DNA from: Mucilaginibacter sp. L196
GTDB lineage: Bacteria > Bacteroidota > Bacteroidia > Sphingobacteriales > Sphingobacteriaceae
Direction: 5' to 3'
Length of the DNA: 44,174 bases
Assembly (NCBI RefSeq): GCF_009765905.1
Contig: NZ_LMUO01000006.1
Coordinates: 1 to 44,174 of the forward strand
Shown: in pieces, positions 17,224-26,001 of the stretch
How the letters are laid out: each line of letters opens with the position of its first letter
How positions within the stretch are numbered: position 1 is the first letter of the stretch
The notes under the pieces: model-generated
Database searches by the model: none
The model's input: the letters and a program-made list of their open reading frames with translations, nothing else
What the model was told of the DNA's origin: nothing
Made by a program: the position numbers and the translations under genes

Positions 17224-18213
17224 ATGCGTTTTTTCGCCCTGAGTTTTCTTTTTTTGCTGATAGCCTGCCGGGGAGCATTTGCTCAGGATTCCGTGCAAAC
17301 AGCTGACCAATCCTCAACCGCCACACCGCAACATTACGTAGATTCTGCCCGGGCTAAGCCGCATCACATGGCTTTTTTGGATTCTGTTGCGCAGGCCACT
17401 GCTTCAAGGCAACAATTTGTAGAGGATTCTGTAACAAACATGTTTATCATCCCCGACTCAAACCGGGTAAACCAGTTTACTGCTTATGTAATGGCTCATG
17501 AGTTATATACAGGGCGCACTTTTTTAGATATCCCTTTTGCGTCAAAACGAAATTTCGGGTATGGGCATAACCGCCAAAACCGCGACCCATGGATAATAGC
17601 CATTATTATTGGCCTTTTATTATATACAGCATTACTTAATTTAACGCTCGGTACCGAAATTAAAAGCATATTTCAGTCGTTTTACAGTAAGCGCGGGTCT
17701 ATGATGGATAAGGAAGATAGAGGAATAAACTTATGGGCTTTTATCGGTCTATTCCTGTTATTTGGCTTAACATTTGGCTTATTCTTATATCAACTGGCAA
17801 GCTATAACAGTGTTTACTATAGTATAAGTGGCATGCAACTTTTTATTGCCCTGTCGCTCATTATTATATCACTTTTTGCATTTAAGTTTCTTTTACTAAA
17901 AATCATAGGGTTTCTTTTTGATATTGACCGCATTGTTGGCGAATACATTACCACATTGTATTTAACCTACTTTAATATAGCCTTTGTTTTTTTACCGGTG
18001 GCGGTTTGCTTTAGTTTAATAGCGGCCCAATTAATCCCTTATTTATTAGCTGTAGCGCTTATATTGATAGTGGTAATTTTCATTTGGATATACCTTCGCA
18101 GCAGTGTTAACATTATTTCGAACATTCGATTTCATAAGTTTTATTTATTTATCTATCTTTGTGCCCTCGAAATTTGCCCCATTTTGATATTGATAAAAGT
18201 ACTTAACCTATAG
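17224..18213 (+). CDS. DUF4271 membrane protein
   Basis: A 329-residue membrane protein of the DUF4271 family found in Bacteroidota. From the ATG used here the N-terminus is a signal peptide (MRFFALSFLFLLIACRGAFAQ); a TTG ten codons upstream gives a less natural leader and overlaps a candidate promoter. A periplasmic proline/serine-poor region of about 120 residues follows, then roughly six to seven membrane spans from residue about 125 to the end (IIAIIIGLLLYTALL onward), with RDPWIIAII and LYLTYFNIAFVFLPV blocks typical of the family. Function is unknown; the consistent neighbourhood with hemD in this phylum is from memory of such genomes. hemD starts 18 bases downstream, so the two are an operon. 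Confidence 0.75.
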   Translation: MRFFALSFLFLLIACRGAFAQDSVQTADQSSTATPQHYVDSARAKPHHMAFLDSVAQATASRQQFVEDSVTNMFIIPDSNRVNQFTAYVMAHELYTGRTFLDIPFASKRNFGYGHNRQNRDPWIIAIIIGLLLYTALLNLTLGTEIKSIFQSFYSKRGSMMDKEDRGINLWAFIGLFLLFGLTFGLFLYQLASYNSVYYSISGMQLFIALSLIIISLFAFKFLLLKIIGFLFDIDRIVGEYITTLYLTYFNIAFVFLPVAVCFSLIAAQLIPYLLAVALILIVVIFIWIYLRSSVNIISNIRFHKFYLFIYLCALEICPILILIKVLNL

Positions 18214-18231
18214 CAATCAGGCTTTATAAAA

Positions 18232-18996
18232 TTGATTTTGGAAGATAGAAAGAAAAAGGTAAAAAGTATTTTGGTTACTTTACCAAAACCCGAGAACGAT
18301 AAGAACCCCTATGCCGAGCTGGCCAAGAAACATAACCTGAAGATTGACTTCAGAGCATTTATACATGTTGAAGGTGTTCCGGCTAAGGATTTCCGCAAAG
18401 AAAAAATCAACCTTGTTGATTTTACCGCTGTAATATTTACCAGTCGCAACTCAGCCGATCATTTCTTTAGAATATGTGAAGAAATGCGCTTTGAAGTACC
18501 GGTTGATATGAAATACTTCTGTCTTTCAGAAACTATCGCGCTGTATTTGCAAAAGTATATACAGTATCGCAAACGCAAAATATTCTTCGGCAAACAAACC
18601 GCTGCAGATTTGGCTGAAGTACTGAAAAAACACTCTGGCGAAAAATTCCTATACCCTTGTTCAGATGTAGCTGCCGAAGAAACACAAAAGTTTTTGCTGG
18701 AAAACGGATACAACTTTACTCCTGCTGTGCTTTTCCGCACAGTGTGTAGTGACCTTTCCGACCTGGCTGAAGTGTTTTATGACGTGATTGCTTTTTTCAG
18801 TCCATCAAGCATACAATCTTTATACAAAAACTTCCCTGACTTTAAACAAAACAATACCCGTATAGCTGCTTTTGGGGCAACAACCCACAAAGCCGTGCTT
18901 GAATCGGGATTAATTTTGGATATTCCGGCACCTACTCCACAAGCTCCATCCATGACTATGGCAATAGAACAGTATGTTAAACAGGTAAATAAATAA
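18232..18996 (+). CDS. hemD: Uroporphyrinogen-III synthase family protein
   Basis: A 254-residue HemD-like protein, which would cyclise hydroxymethylbilane to uroporphyrinogen III in haem and sirohaem synthesis. The two-domain pattern is visible: ILVTLPKPENDKNPYAELAKKHNL at the start, TAVIFTSRNSADHFFRICE in the first domain, and FYDVIAFFSPSSIQSLYKNFP plus RIAAFGATTHKAVLESGL in the second, the usual 'FTSxxAVxxF ... FFSPSxxxxF ... IGxxTxxAL' series. Length is normal. The start is most likely TTG (MILEDRKKKVKSIL), since no ATG exists near the conserved beginning. Sequence similarity within this family is low, so enzymatic activity is inferred. A second haem-related gene, hemW, lies 13 kb away on the other strand. 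Confidence 0.8.
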   Translation: MILEDRKKKVKSILVTLPKPENDKNPYAELAKKHNLKIDFRAFIHVEGVPAKDFRKEKINLVDFTAVIFTSRNSADHFFRICEEMRFEVPVDMKYFCLSETIALYLQKYIQYRKRKIFFGKQTAADLAEVLKKHSGEKFLYPCSDVAAEETQKFLLENGYNFTPAVLFRTVCSDLSDLAEVFYDVIAFFSPSSIQSLYKNFPDFKQNNTRIAAFGATTHKAVLESGLILDIPAPTPQAPSMTMAIEQYVKQVNK

Positions 18997-19267
18997 TTTT
19001 AAGTATAAATTATTAACCGGATTGCAACTTTTCTTATTGATTTTACGTAACAATGCTTGTTAATTACCCAATTTTGTAAGTAACTAACATATAACACTTT
19101 AAATTTTAGGTTATATCAAAGTTTCGGGGTAATTAACACGCACTTTAAACGTTTTGTTGCAAACCGATGATAAAAATGTTTTATTTAAGCATTTGCTTCA
19201 TCAATATTTAATATATTCGGGCATTTCATTTATGTTATATTTATATAGCTAAATTTTTGAATTTTAT

Positions 19268-20584
19268 ATGAGACAGATATACTCTTTAGTAGTTGTAATT
19301 GTTTTTGCAGTCATTTTCAGCGGTTGCCGCAACGGAGGTGAAGGTGAATTAACAGGCGTACCGCAACGGAATTTCCGTGCTGAGGTGCCGTATGGTATGG
19401 TTTACATACCAGGTGGCTCGTTTTTAATGGGCCAAACCGATCAGGATGTTACCTTTTCGCAAATCGCCCAAACAAAACAGGTAACAATACCGCCATTTTT
19501 TATGGATCAAACCGAAATCACCAACAGCCAATACAAACAATTTGTATTCTGGGTACGTGATTCAATCGCCATCACCAACTACTTAAATGATCAGAAATAT
19601 TATTTAACCCCACGTAAAGGTGCAACCACCAATACAAGTGGCAAAAAATACATCAACTGGGCGTACGTAAGCAAAAACCCTATCTGGAACGCGCACAGCA
19701 AGTCTGGTGCAGCAAATGCTTCAAAACTTGATGGCATGTACTACCAGGGTGATGACCGTGTGTTTGATAAAAACGAAATTGACGTTCACTTGTTAAAATA
19801 TCAATACTCTATCATGGAGCTTCGCGATGCGGCTAACCACAGAGGCGATAAAACAAAAAAACGTTCTGACTTCATTTTCCGAGATACTGTTGAGGTTTAT
19901 CCTGATACATTGGTTTGGTTAAGCGATTTCTCATACGCTGCCAACGAACCAATGGTTGAAGGTTACTTCTCTCACCCTGCATTCAAAAATTATCCCGTTG
20001 TTGGGGTTACCTGGCGCCAGGCAACGGCCTTTACCATATGGCGTAGCCGTTTAAACGACGCTGCCAAAGATAAACGCCACTTACCACACCGTTTACGTTA
20101 TGATTTACCTACCGAGGCTGAGTTTGAATACGCTGCACGTGGCGGAAGAATTGGCACCGATTACCCTTGGGGTGGCCCTTACATTAAAAATGCGAAAGGC
20201 TGCTTATTGGCAAACTTTAAACCGGGCCGTGGTAACTACACCGATGACGGCGGCGCTTACACTGTAAACGTAAAATCTTACTTCCCGAATGATTTCGGTT
20301 TATACAACATGGCGGGTAACGTTGCTGAATGGACATCATCAGCATTCAATGAGTCTGCATCAACATTTGTTCATGATTTAGCTCCTACTTTTGAGTATAA
20401 TGCAAAAGCAAGCGATCCTGAAGTGTTGAAACGTAAAGTAGTAAAAGGCGGATCATGGAAAGATGTAGGCTACTTCCTGCAAAATTCAACCCGTACTTAC
20501 GAATATCAGGATACCGCGAAATCATATATCGGTTTCCGTTGTGTAACACACTTCCTTGGTCGCGATATTAAGGATAAACACTAA
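19268..20584 (+). CDS. gldK: Gliding/T9SS lipoprotein GldK (PorK)
   Basis: A 438-residue outer-membrane lipoprotein of the type IX secretion system. The lipobox IFSGC places the acylated cysteine at residue 20. From about residue 45 the protein adopts a formylglycine-generating-enzyme-like (FGE-sulfatase) fold: VPYGMVYIPGGSFLMGQTDQD, FFMDQTEITNSQYKQFV, YPVVGVTWRQATAFTIWRS, YDLPTEAEFEYAARGG, FGLYNMAGNVAEWTSSAF and VVKGGSWKDVGYF. It lacks the catalytic role of true FGE and, with GldN, forms a ring beneath the outer membrane. It begins the gldKLMN operon after a 271-base intergenic stretch that holds no gene and presumably the promoter and a leader. Confidence 0.95.
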   Translation: MRQIYSLVVVIVFAVIFSGCRNGGEGELTGVPQRNFRAEVPYGMVYIPGGSFLMGQTDQDVTFSQIAQTKQVTIPPFFMDQTEITNSQYKQFVFWVRDSIAITNYLNDQKYYLTPRKGATTNTSGKKYINWAYVSKNPIWNAHSKSGAANASKLDGMYYQGDDRVFDKNEIDVHLLKYQYSIMELRDAANHRGDKTKKRSDFIFRDTVEVYPDTLVWLSDFSYAANEPMVEGYFSHPAFKNYPVVGVTWRQATAFTIWRSRLNDAAKDKRHLPHRLRYDLPTEAEFEYAARGGRIGTDYPWGGPYIKNAKGCLLANFKPGRGNYTDDGGAYTVNVKSYFPNDFGLYNMAGNVAEWTSSAFNESASTFVHDLAPTFEYNAKASDPEVLKRKVVKGGSWKDVGYFLQNSTRTYEYQDTAKSYIGFRCVTHFLGRDIKDKH

Positions 20585-20623
20585 ATTAGCATTTAATAAA
20601 AAATAAATATTCTACATAAAGCT

Positions 20624-21424
20624 ATGGCTGGGAAAAAACAACCTTACGGAATAAACAATATTGTATCATGGGGTGCTACAATAGTTATCATCGGTTTGCT
20701 GTTTAAAATACAGCACTGGCCGTATGGTGGTTTCTTTATTTCACTGGGATTAGGTATGGAGGCATTTTTATTCGCCATACTGGGTTTTCAAAGGGATACT
20801 ACTGAACTTGACTGGACAAGAGCTTACCCTGAATTATCAGAAGATTACAAAGGAGAATTATCTGCCCCAAGAGGCGCTATTGGTTCAGTAAGTAGTTTTT
20901 CAGAAACCGCGGCTTTAGATAAGATGATGCAAGATGCCAATATCGGCCCGGAGCTGATCCGTAGCTTAGGTGATGGCTTAAGAACTTTTGGCGATAAAGT
21001 AGCAGCTATATCACGTGTAACTGACGCGGGTAATGCTACTACTGTATTTACAGAGAAAATTAAAACAGCGAGTGAAAGTTATGATAAACTAAGCGTTGCC
21101 TTTGACAAAGCATCAGCAAATCTTACTGAAATGGCCGGTTCTGAAATAGATTCAAAAACTTACCATGAGCAGGTAGTCACAATGGCAAAAAACCTTTCGG
21201 CTTTAAATGCGGTTTATGAACTGGAGCTTCAGGATTCAAGCAATCATTTAAAATCAATGAACAAATTCTATAAAGACATGGAAGTTACCATGCAAAACTT
21301 TACAGAATCGGTTGACGGATCACAACAGTTTAAAACTGAAGTAAACCAGTTAGCCAAAAGCCTATCTTCATTAAACGCGGTTTATGGTAACATGCTATCG
21401 GCAATGAACCAACCACGCGCTTAA
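20624..21424 (+). CDS. gldL: T9SS motor protein GldL (PorL)
   Basis: A 266-residue inner-membrane protein, one half of the GldLM proton-powered motor that drives type IX secretion and gliding. Two membrane spans occupy about residues 11-30 and 36-56, joined by a short HWPYGG loop. K28, H31 and E46 align with the charged membrane residues implicated in proton use in Flavobacterium GldL, judged by eye from KIQHWPYGG and GMEAFLFAILGF. A long cytoplasmic helical region follows. It starts 39 bases after gldK and 55 before gldM. Confidence 0.95.
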   Translation: MAGKKQPYGINNIVSWGATIVIIGLLFKIQHWPYGGFFISLGLGMEAFLFAILGFQRDTTELDWTRAYPELSEDYKGELSAPRGAIGSVSSFSETAALDKMMQDANIGPELIRSLGDGLRTFGDKVAAISRVTDAGNATTVFTEKIKTASESYDKLSVAFDKASANLTEMAGSEIDSKTYHEQVVTMAKNLSALNAVYELELQDSSNHLKSMNKFYKDMEVTMQNFTESVDGSQQFKTEVNQLAKSLSSLNAVYGNMLSAMNQPRA

Positions 21425-21479
21425 TACATATAATTGATAATAACAGTTTTTTATAAACTAAAAATAATATTTAAAGCAA

Positions 21480-23018
21480 ATGGCTGGAGGTAAACAAACC
21501 CCAAGACAGCGAATGATGGGTATCCTCTATCTGGTTCTTTTGGGCCTGATAGCGCTTGATGTACCCGATAGTTTGCTGGATGCATTTAAACATATCAGCG
21601 ATAGCTTAACGGTTTCTAAAACAAACGTACAAACAGGTATTGATCAAACCTTCAGAACCTTTGAAGCGACTAAATTAAAGGATCAACCACAAAGGGCACA
21701 ACCGATACTTAATAAAGCGTTAAAGGCAAAACAATTGTCTGACGATCTGAACGAATATATAGAAACCATTAAAGCTAAATTTTTATCTGAAACAGGTGAT
21801 GTAGACCCTGCAACAAACGATTACAAAGGCCGCGAAGATCTTGACGTTTCTGTACGTATGATGATCAACGATCAAAAATATGCTTACGAATTGCATAAAA
21901 AGATTGACGATACAAAGAATGGCCTGTTAGAATTATTAAACCCGCAGGAAAGAGAAGGTGTAAATCTTTCTTTAGATGCTACTGCCCCTCAACACAGAAA
22001 TGGTTTCCCTGATAAAGATTGGGAAAATGCCAATTTTGGTGAAGGTATACCAATGGCAGCAGCGATGACTGCACTGATCAAAATTCAATCAGATACAAAA
22101 AACGCTGAAAACGAAGTTGTTAAAAAGATTTTAGGTGAGGTTGATCAGGCAGTTGTAAATCTTGATCAATTCTCGGCTGTGGCTGTAGCAAGTTCGAGCT
22201 ATGTACTGCAAGGACAACCTTATACTGCACAGGTGTTCTTAACAGCCTCTGATTCAAAGTCAAATCCAGATATTAGTGTTGATGGCAGCAAGCTTTCTGT
22301 ACAAGGAGGTAAAGGTGTTTACACTGGCAACACCAGCTCGGAAGGCATTAAAACATGGATAGGTACAATTAGGGTAAAACAAAACGATGGTACTTACAAA
22401 ACTTATTCTACAGGGCCACAAACTTACCAGGTAGCAAAACCATCTGCAGTTGTATCGCCTACAAAAATGAATGTTTTATACATCGGTTTACCAAACCCTC
22501 TTGCCGTATCAGCACCGGGAGTACCATTAGAGAAATTACATGTGAGCATGAGTAGCGGATCTATAAGCGGCTCAAAAGGAAACTTTATAGGCAATGTTAC
22601 AACACCCGGCACTACCACTGTTACAATATCAGCTGATGTTAGCCCGGGCAAAACTACCGTATTAGGCTCAACTTTATTCCGTGTAAAACGTATACCTGAC
22701 CCAAAGCCTGAGTTTGCCGGCAAAAGTGGTGGCAACACCAGTGCTGCTAACATCCGCAGTCAGGACAGAATTTTCGCCAAGCTTGATAATTTTGAATTTG
22801 ATGCAAAGTTTAATGTAACCCGCTTTACCGTTGTAATAATAAAACCACGCCAGGATGCGATTATATTATCAACTACCGGCAGTGAAATAACAGGCAGTAT
22901 GCGTACTGCAATGGCTTCGGTTACCCCCGGAACTACTGTTGTGTTTAAAGATATTGTTGCTGTTGGCCCTGATGGTACGCAGCGTGGACTTGACCCTATT
23001 ACATTTAGTGCAAATTAA
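21480..23018 (+). CDS. gldM: T9SS motor protein GldM (PorM)
   Basis: A 512-residue protein with a short cytoplasmic start (MAGGKQTPRQRMMG), one membrane span at about 13-32 containing the LYLVLLGLIALDV segment, and a large periplasmic part built of four domains: a helical D1 (to about residue 220), then three beta domains. The QPYTAQVFLTASD and PLAVSAPGVPLEKLHVSMSSG segments mark the beta-domain starts. GldM dimers span the periplasm and pass motor motion to the GldKN ring. Normal length and order. gldN begins six bases later. Confidence 0.95.
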   Translation: MAGGKQTPRQRMMGILYLVLLGLIALDVPDSLLDAFKHISDSLTVSKTNVQTGIDQTFRTFEATKLKDQPQRAQPILNKALKAKQLSDDLNEYIETIKAKFLSETGDVDPATNDYKGREDLDVSVRMMINDQKYAYELHKKIDDTKNGLLELLNPQEREGVNLSLDATAPQHRNGFPDKDWENANFGEGIPMAAAMTALIKIQSDTKNAENEVVKKILGEVDQAVVNLDQFSAVAVASSSYVLQGQPYTAQVFLTASDSKSNPDISVDGSKLSVQGGKGVYTGNTSSEGIKTWIGTIRVKQNDGTYKTYSTGPQTYQVAKPSAVVSPTKMNVLYIGLPNPLAVSAPGVPLEKLHVSMSSGSISGSKGNFIGNVTTPGTTTVTISADVSPGKTTVLGSTLFRVKRIPDPKPEFAGKSGGNTSAANIRSQDRIFAKLDNFEFDAKFNVTRFTVVIIKPRQDAIILSTTGSEITGSMRTAMASVTPGTTVVFKDIVAVGPDGTQRGLDPITFSAN

Positions 23019-23024
23019 AAAGAT

Positions 23025-23981
23025 ATGAAAAAGAACATTTTACTTATTGTACTTTGCTTAGCATGCACTGCTACCTTCGCGCAAAGAAAAAAGAAGACTG
23101 TTAAAAAGAAAACGGTTGCTGCAAAACAAGTAGCGCCTGCTCCACAAAATACAGCTCTACAGGCTCAGTCTGCAGCTCCATCTGCAACAGCTGCCCCATT
23201 AAAACCTTTTGATAGACCATTAGATGGCTATTACAAAAAAACCAATATCCTGAGCGCCAAAGTAACGCCATACCCAAGCTTACGCGAGGCTGATGTTGCT
23301 TACGCGAAACGTATCTGGCGCGAGATTGATCTTCGTATGAAGATGAATACTTACCTGGCTTCGCCTAAATCAAGGTTGATTGATGTTTTAATGAATGCGA
23401 TAGCCGACGGTGAACTTACTGCTTATGATGCTACCCCTGATCCTAAAAATGATCCGGATGGTGATAGCTTTTACCACCCTTTAACTCCAGAGCAAGCAAA
23501 AAGCAGAATGGCCGATAGCTCTGTAGTTGATAAATTTGATAAAGACGGTAATAAACTGGGATCAACAATAGTTGCAGGTGAGTTTAACCCTGACAGCGTT
23601 GTGAAATTCCGCATAAAAGAAGACTGGATTTTTGACAGGCAGCGTGGAATTTTCGAGCCACGTATCATCGGTATAGCTCCTATGATTAAGCCTAAAGCAG
23701 GTAGTGTTGATATTGATTACCAACCCGCTTTCTGGATCTATTTCCCGGATGCACGCCAGGTATTAGCCGTTAAAGAGGTAGTGAATCATCACAGTGATGC
23801 TACCGGTTTAAGCTTTGATGATGTATTTATGAAACGCTTATTTGATAGCTACATTGTAAAAGTATCTAACGATAAAGACGAACGTATAAAAGACTACGCA
23901 CAAGGTATAGATAAGTTATACGAAGCCGAAAAAGTGAAGAAATCCCTTATGGACTGGGAACTTAACTTATGGCAGTATTAA
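23025..23981 (+). CDS. gldN: T9SS ring protein GldN (PorN)
   Basis: A 318-residue periplasmic protein with a signal peptide (MKKNILLIVLCLACTATFAQ), then a short lysine-rich stretch (RKKKTVKKKTV) and an alanine/proline/glutamine-rich linker to residue about 60. The conserved domain begins DRPLDGYYKKTNILSAKVTPYPSLREADVAYAKRIWREIDLR and includes a KEDWIFDRQRG block. GldN assembles with GldK into the T9SS ring and contacts the tip of GldM. It ends the operon just before a hairpin terminator. Confidence 0.95.
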   Translation: MKKNILLIVLCLACTATFAQRKKKTVKKKTVAAKQVAPAPQNTALQAQSAAPSATAAPLKPFDRPLDGYYKKTNILSAKVTPYPSLREADVAYAKRIWREIDLRMKMNTYLASPKSRLIDVLMNAIADGELTAYDATPDPKNDPDGDSFYHPLTPEQAKSRMADSSVVDKFDKDGNKLGSTIVAGEFNPDSVVKFRIKEDWIFDRQRGIFEPRIIGIAPMIKPKAGSVDIDYQPAFWIYFPDARQVLAVKEVVNHHSDATGLSFDDVFMKRLFDSYIVKVSNDKDERIKDYAQGIDKLYEAEKVKKSLMDWELNLWQY

Positions 23982-24006
23982 GATTAGTGATTTGATCGAA
24001 ATTAGG

Positions 24007-24035
24007 AAAGGAGCGTTTTACGCTCCTTTTTTTGT
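24007..24035 (+). terminator. Rho-independent terminator after gldN
   Basis: A perfect 9-bp stem aaaggagcg/cgctccttt with a tttta loop runs into a T-tract. It lies 26 bases past the gldN stop, between convergent gldN and uvrC, and could act weakly on the other strand too. Confidence 0.85.
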
Positions 24036-24058
24036 TTTAGTCAAATTAGAATCGCTTA

Positions 24059-25870
24059 CTATTCAACAACCTTAGCGCTGAAATAACTAATAATTGCTTT
24101 GGCTTGTTTAGTGTTCACCACTTCCAGCAATTCAGCTTCGCTAGCTTCTCTTATTTTTTTAACTGATTTAAAGTACGTCAACAGCTTACCTGATGTTGTT
24201 TTACCTATACCATCAATCAGGTCGAGCTCGGTAACTAAGGTACCCTGATCGCGTTTCTTTCGGTGGAAAGTAATGCCGAAGCGGTGGGCCTCATCTCTTA
24301 ACTGTTGTATTACTTTTAAAGTTTCAGATTTCTTGTCCAGGTATAAAGGATACTGATCGCCCGGATAATATAATTCTTCTAAGCGTTTAGCTATACCGAT
24401 AATAGTAACTTGCTTTTCGATGCCTAACAGTTTAAGGCTTTTCATGGCAGATGATAATTGCCCCTTGCCCCCATCAATAATAATCAATTGGGGTAATTCA
24501 GTTCCTTCATCCAGCATGCGGCGGTAACGACGTTGTACAGCTTCTTCCATCGTCGCGAAATCATCCGGACCAACAACTGTTTTCACATTAAAATGCCGGT
24601 AGTCTTTTTTTGATGGCCTGCCATCCTTAAAAACCACAATTGCCGATACGGGGTATTTACCCTGGAAGTTGGAGTTATCAAAACATTCAATATGTCGCGG
24701 CAATTGGTTCATTCGCAAATCTTTCATCATCTGCGTTAACAAACGTTCAGTACGTATCTCCGGATTTAGTTTTTCGTATTGATCGATGCGTTCCTTCTTA
24801 AAGAACTGCACATTCTTTTGCGACAGATCAAGCAGCTTGCGTTTCTCGCCTAATTTAGGCACGGTAAACTTAATGGATGAGCTATCTTCAACATCTACCC
24901 TAAAAGGCACTATGATCTCTTTAGAATGGCTATTATAGCGTGTCCTAAACTCGGAGATAGCCAGCGTAAGCAATTCCTCATCACTCTCATCCAATCGCTT
25001 TTTAAGTTCGATGGTTTGAGTTTGGATGATGGTGCCGTTCATTATCTTTAAAAAGTTAACAAAGGCATATTTCTCTTCGGATGCGATGCTGAACACATCA
25101 ATATCGGTAATAGATGAATTTACTACGGTTGATTTACTCTGGTAATTCTCGAGCAATTCAAATTTTCTTTTCAGCTTATGGGCATACTCATAATTCATAG
25201 AGCTGATTGCCTCTTCCATATCGGCACGCAAGCCGCGCAACACCGCTCCTATCTTACCATTCAAAATATCGGTTATCTCGCCGATGTTATGATCATAATC
25301 ACTTTCGGTTTGATAATCCTGGCATGGCCCCTTGCAGTTCCCTAGCTGATATTCCAGACAAACTTTAAACTTACCTTTCTCAATATTTTGGCGGGTAAGC
25401 GCAAGGTTACAGGTACGTAGTGGATACGTTTCCTTTATCAACCCTAAAATATTATGCATCATGCTTACAGATGCATATGGGCCCAGGTATTTTGACCCAT
25501 CCCGCACAATCCTCCTCGTCCAGAAGATACGGGGATAATTCTCGTTTTTAATAATGATCCAGGGATATGTTTTATCATCCTTTAGCATTACGTTGTAGCG
25601 TGGCTGATGCTTTTTGATCAGGCTGTTCTCCAGCAGCCAGGCATCAATTTCGGTATCAACAATGGTAAAAGTTATATCGCGTATTTTGGAAACTAAAACC
25701 CTTGTTTTAGCATTTACGTTGGGATTATTAAAATATGAGGATACCCTGTTGCGTAAATCCTTGGCCTTACCAATATATATCAGTTCCTTCTCGCTATCCC
25801 AATACTGATATACACCGGGTTTGTGAGGCACATTCTTCAGCGCTGCCCGGTAATCGAATTTCTCAGCCAT
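24059..25870 (-). CDS. uvrC: Excinuclease ABC subunit C
   Basis: A 603-residue UvrC, which makes the 3' and 5' incisions around DNA lesions in nucleotide excision repair. The N-terminal GIY-YIG nuclease domain is seen in PGVYQYWDSEKELIYIGKAKDLRNRVSSYF (residues about 18-47). The Cys-rich patch LEYQLGNCKGPCQDY (about 172-186), the UvrB-binding UVR motif near 210-245, the RNase H-like C-terminal nuclease (IECFDNSNFQGKYPVSAIVVFKDGRPSKKDYR and LIIIDGGKGQL) and a final helix-hairpin-helix (LIDGIGKTTSGKLLTYF) are in the expected order. Complete and of usual length. It stands alone between the gldN terminator and a REP-like palindrome. Confidence 0.96.
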   Translation of the reverse strand: MAEKFDYRAALKNVPHKPGVYQYWDSEKELIYIGKAKDLRNRVSSYFNNPNVNAKTRVLVSKIRDITFTIVDTEIDAWLLENSLIKKHQPRYNVMLKDDKTYPWIIIKNENYPRIFWTRRIVRDGSKYLGPYASVSMMHNILGLIKETYPLRTCNLALTRQNIEKGKFKVCLEYQLGNCKGPCQDYQTESDYDHNIGEITDILNGKIGAVLRGLRADMEEAISSMNYEYAHKLKRKFELLENYQSKSTVVNSSITDIDVFSIASEEKYAFVNFLKIMNGTIIQTQTIELKKRLDESDEELLTLAISEFRTRYNSHSKEIIVPFRVDVEDSSSIKFTVPKLGEKRKLLDLSQKNVQFFKKERIDQYEKLNPEIRTERLLTQMMKDLRMNQLPRHIECFDNSNFQGKYPVSAIVVFKDGRPSKKDYRHFNVKTVVGPDDFATMEEAVQRRYRRMLDEGTELPQLIIIDGGKGQLSSAMKSLKLLGIEKQVTIIGIAKRLEELYYPGDQYPLYLDKKSETLKVIQQLRDEAHRFGITFHRKKRDQGTLVTELDLIDGIGKTTSGKLLTYFKSVKKIREASEAELLEVVNTKQAKAIISYFSAKVVE

Positions 25871-25900
25871 TAATTCACTTATTCTAACTCAACTTTTCGC

Positions 25901-25984
25901 ACGTCATTGCGAGGAGCGAAGCAATCTCTAAACTATACAGGGCGAAGTATCTAAGTAGAGATTGCTCGTTCCTCGCAATGACGT
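25901..25984. repeat. REP-like palindrome upstream of uvrC
   Basis: Arms 25901-25930 and 25956-25984 form a nearly perfect inverted repeat with a 25-base loop; the arm holds cgtcattgcgaggagcgaag. It shares gtcatt, ggagcgaag and aatct-ta with the palindrome at 2.4 kb, so the two are related members of one family. It lies between uvrC and the penicillin-binding protein gene. Confidence 0.8.
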
Positions 25985-26001
25985 TATGAATAATTATCAA
26001 T

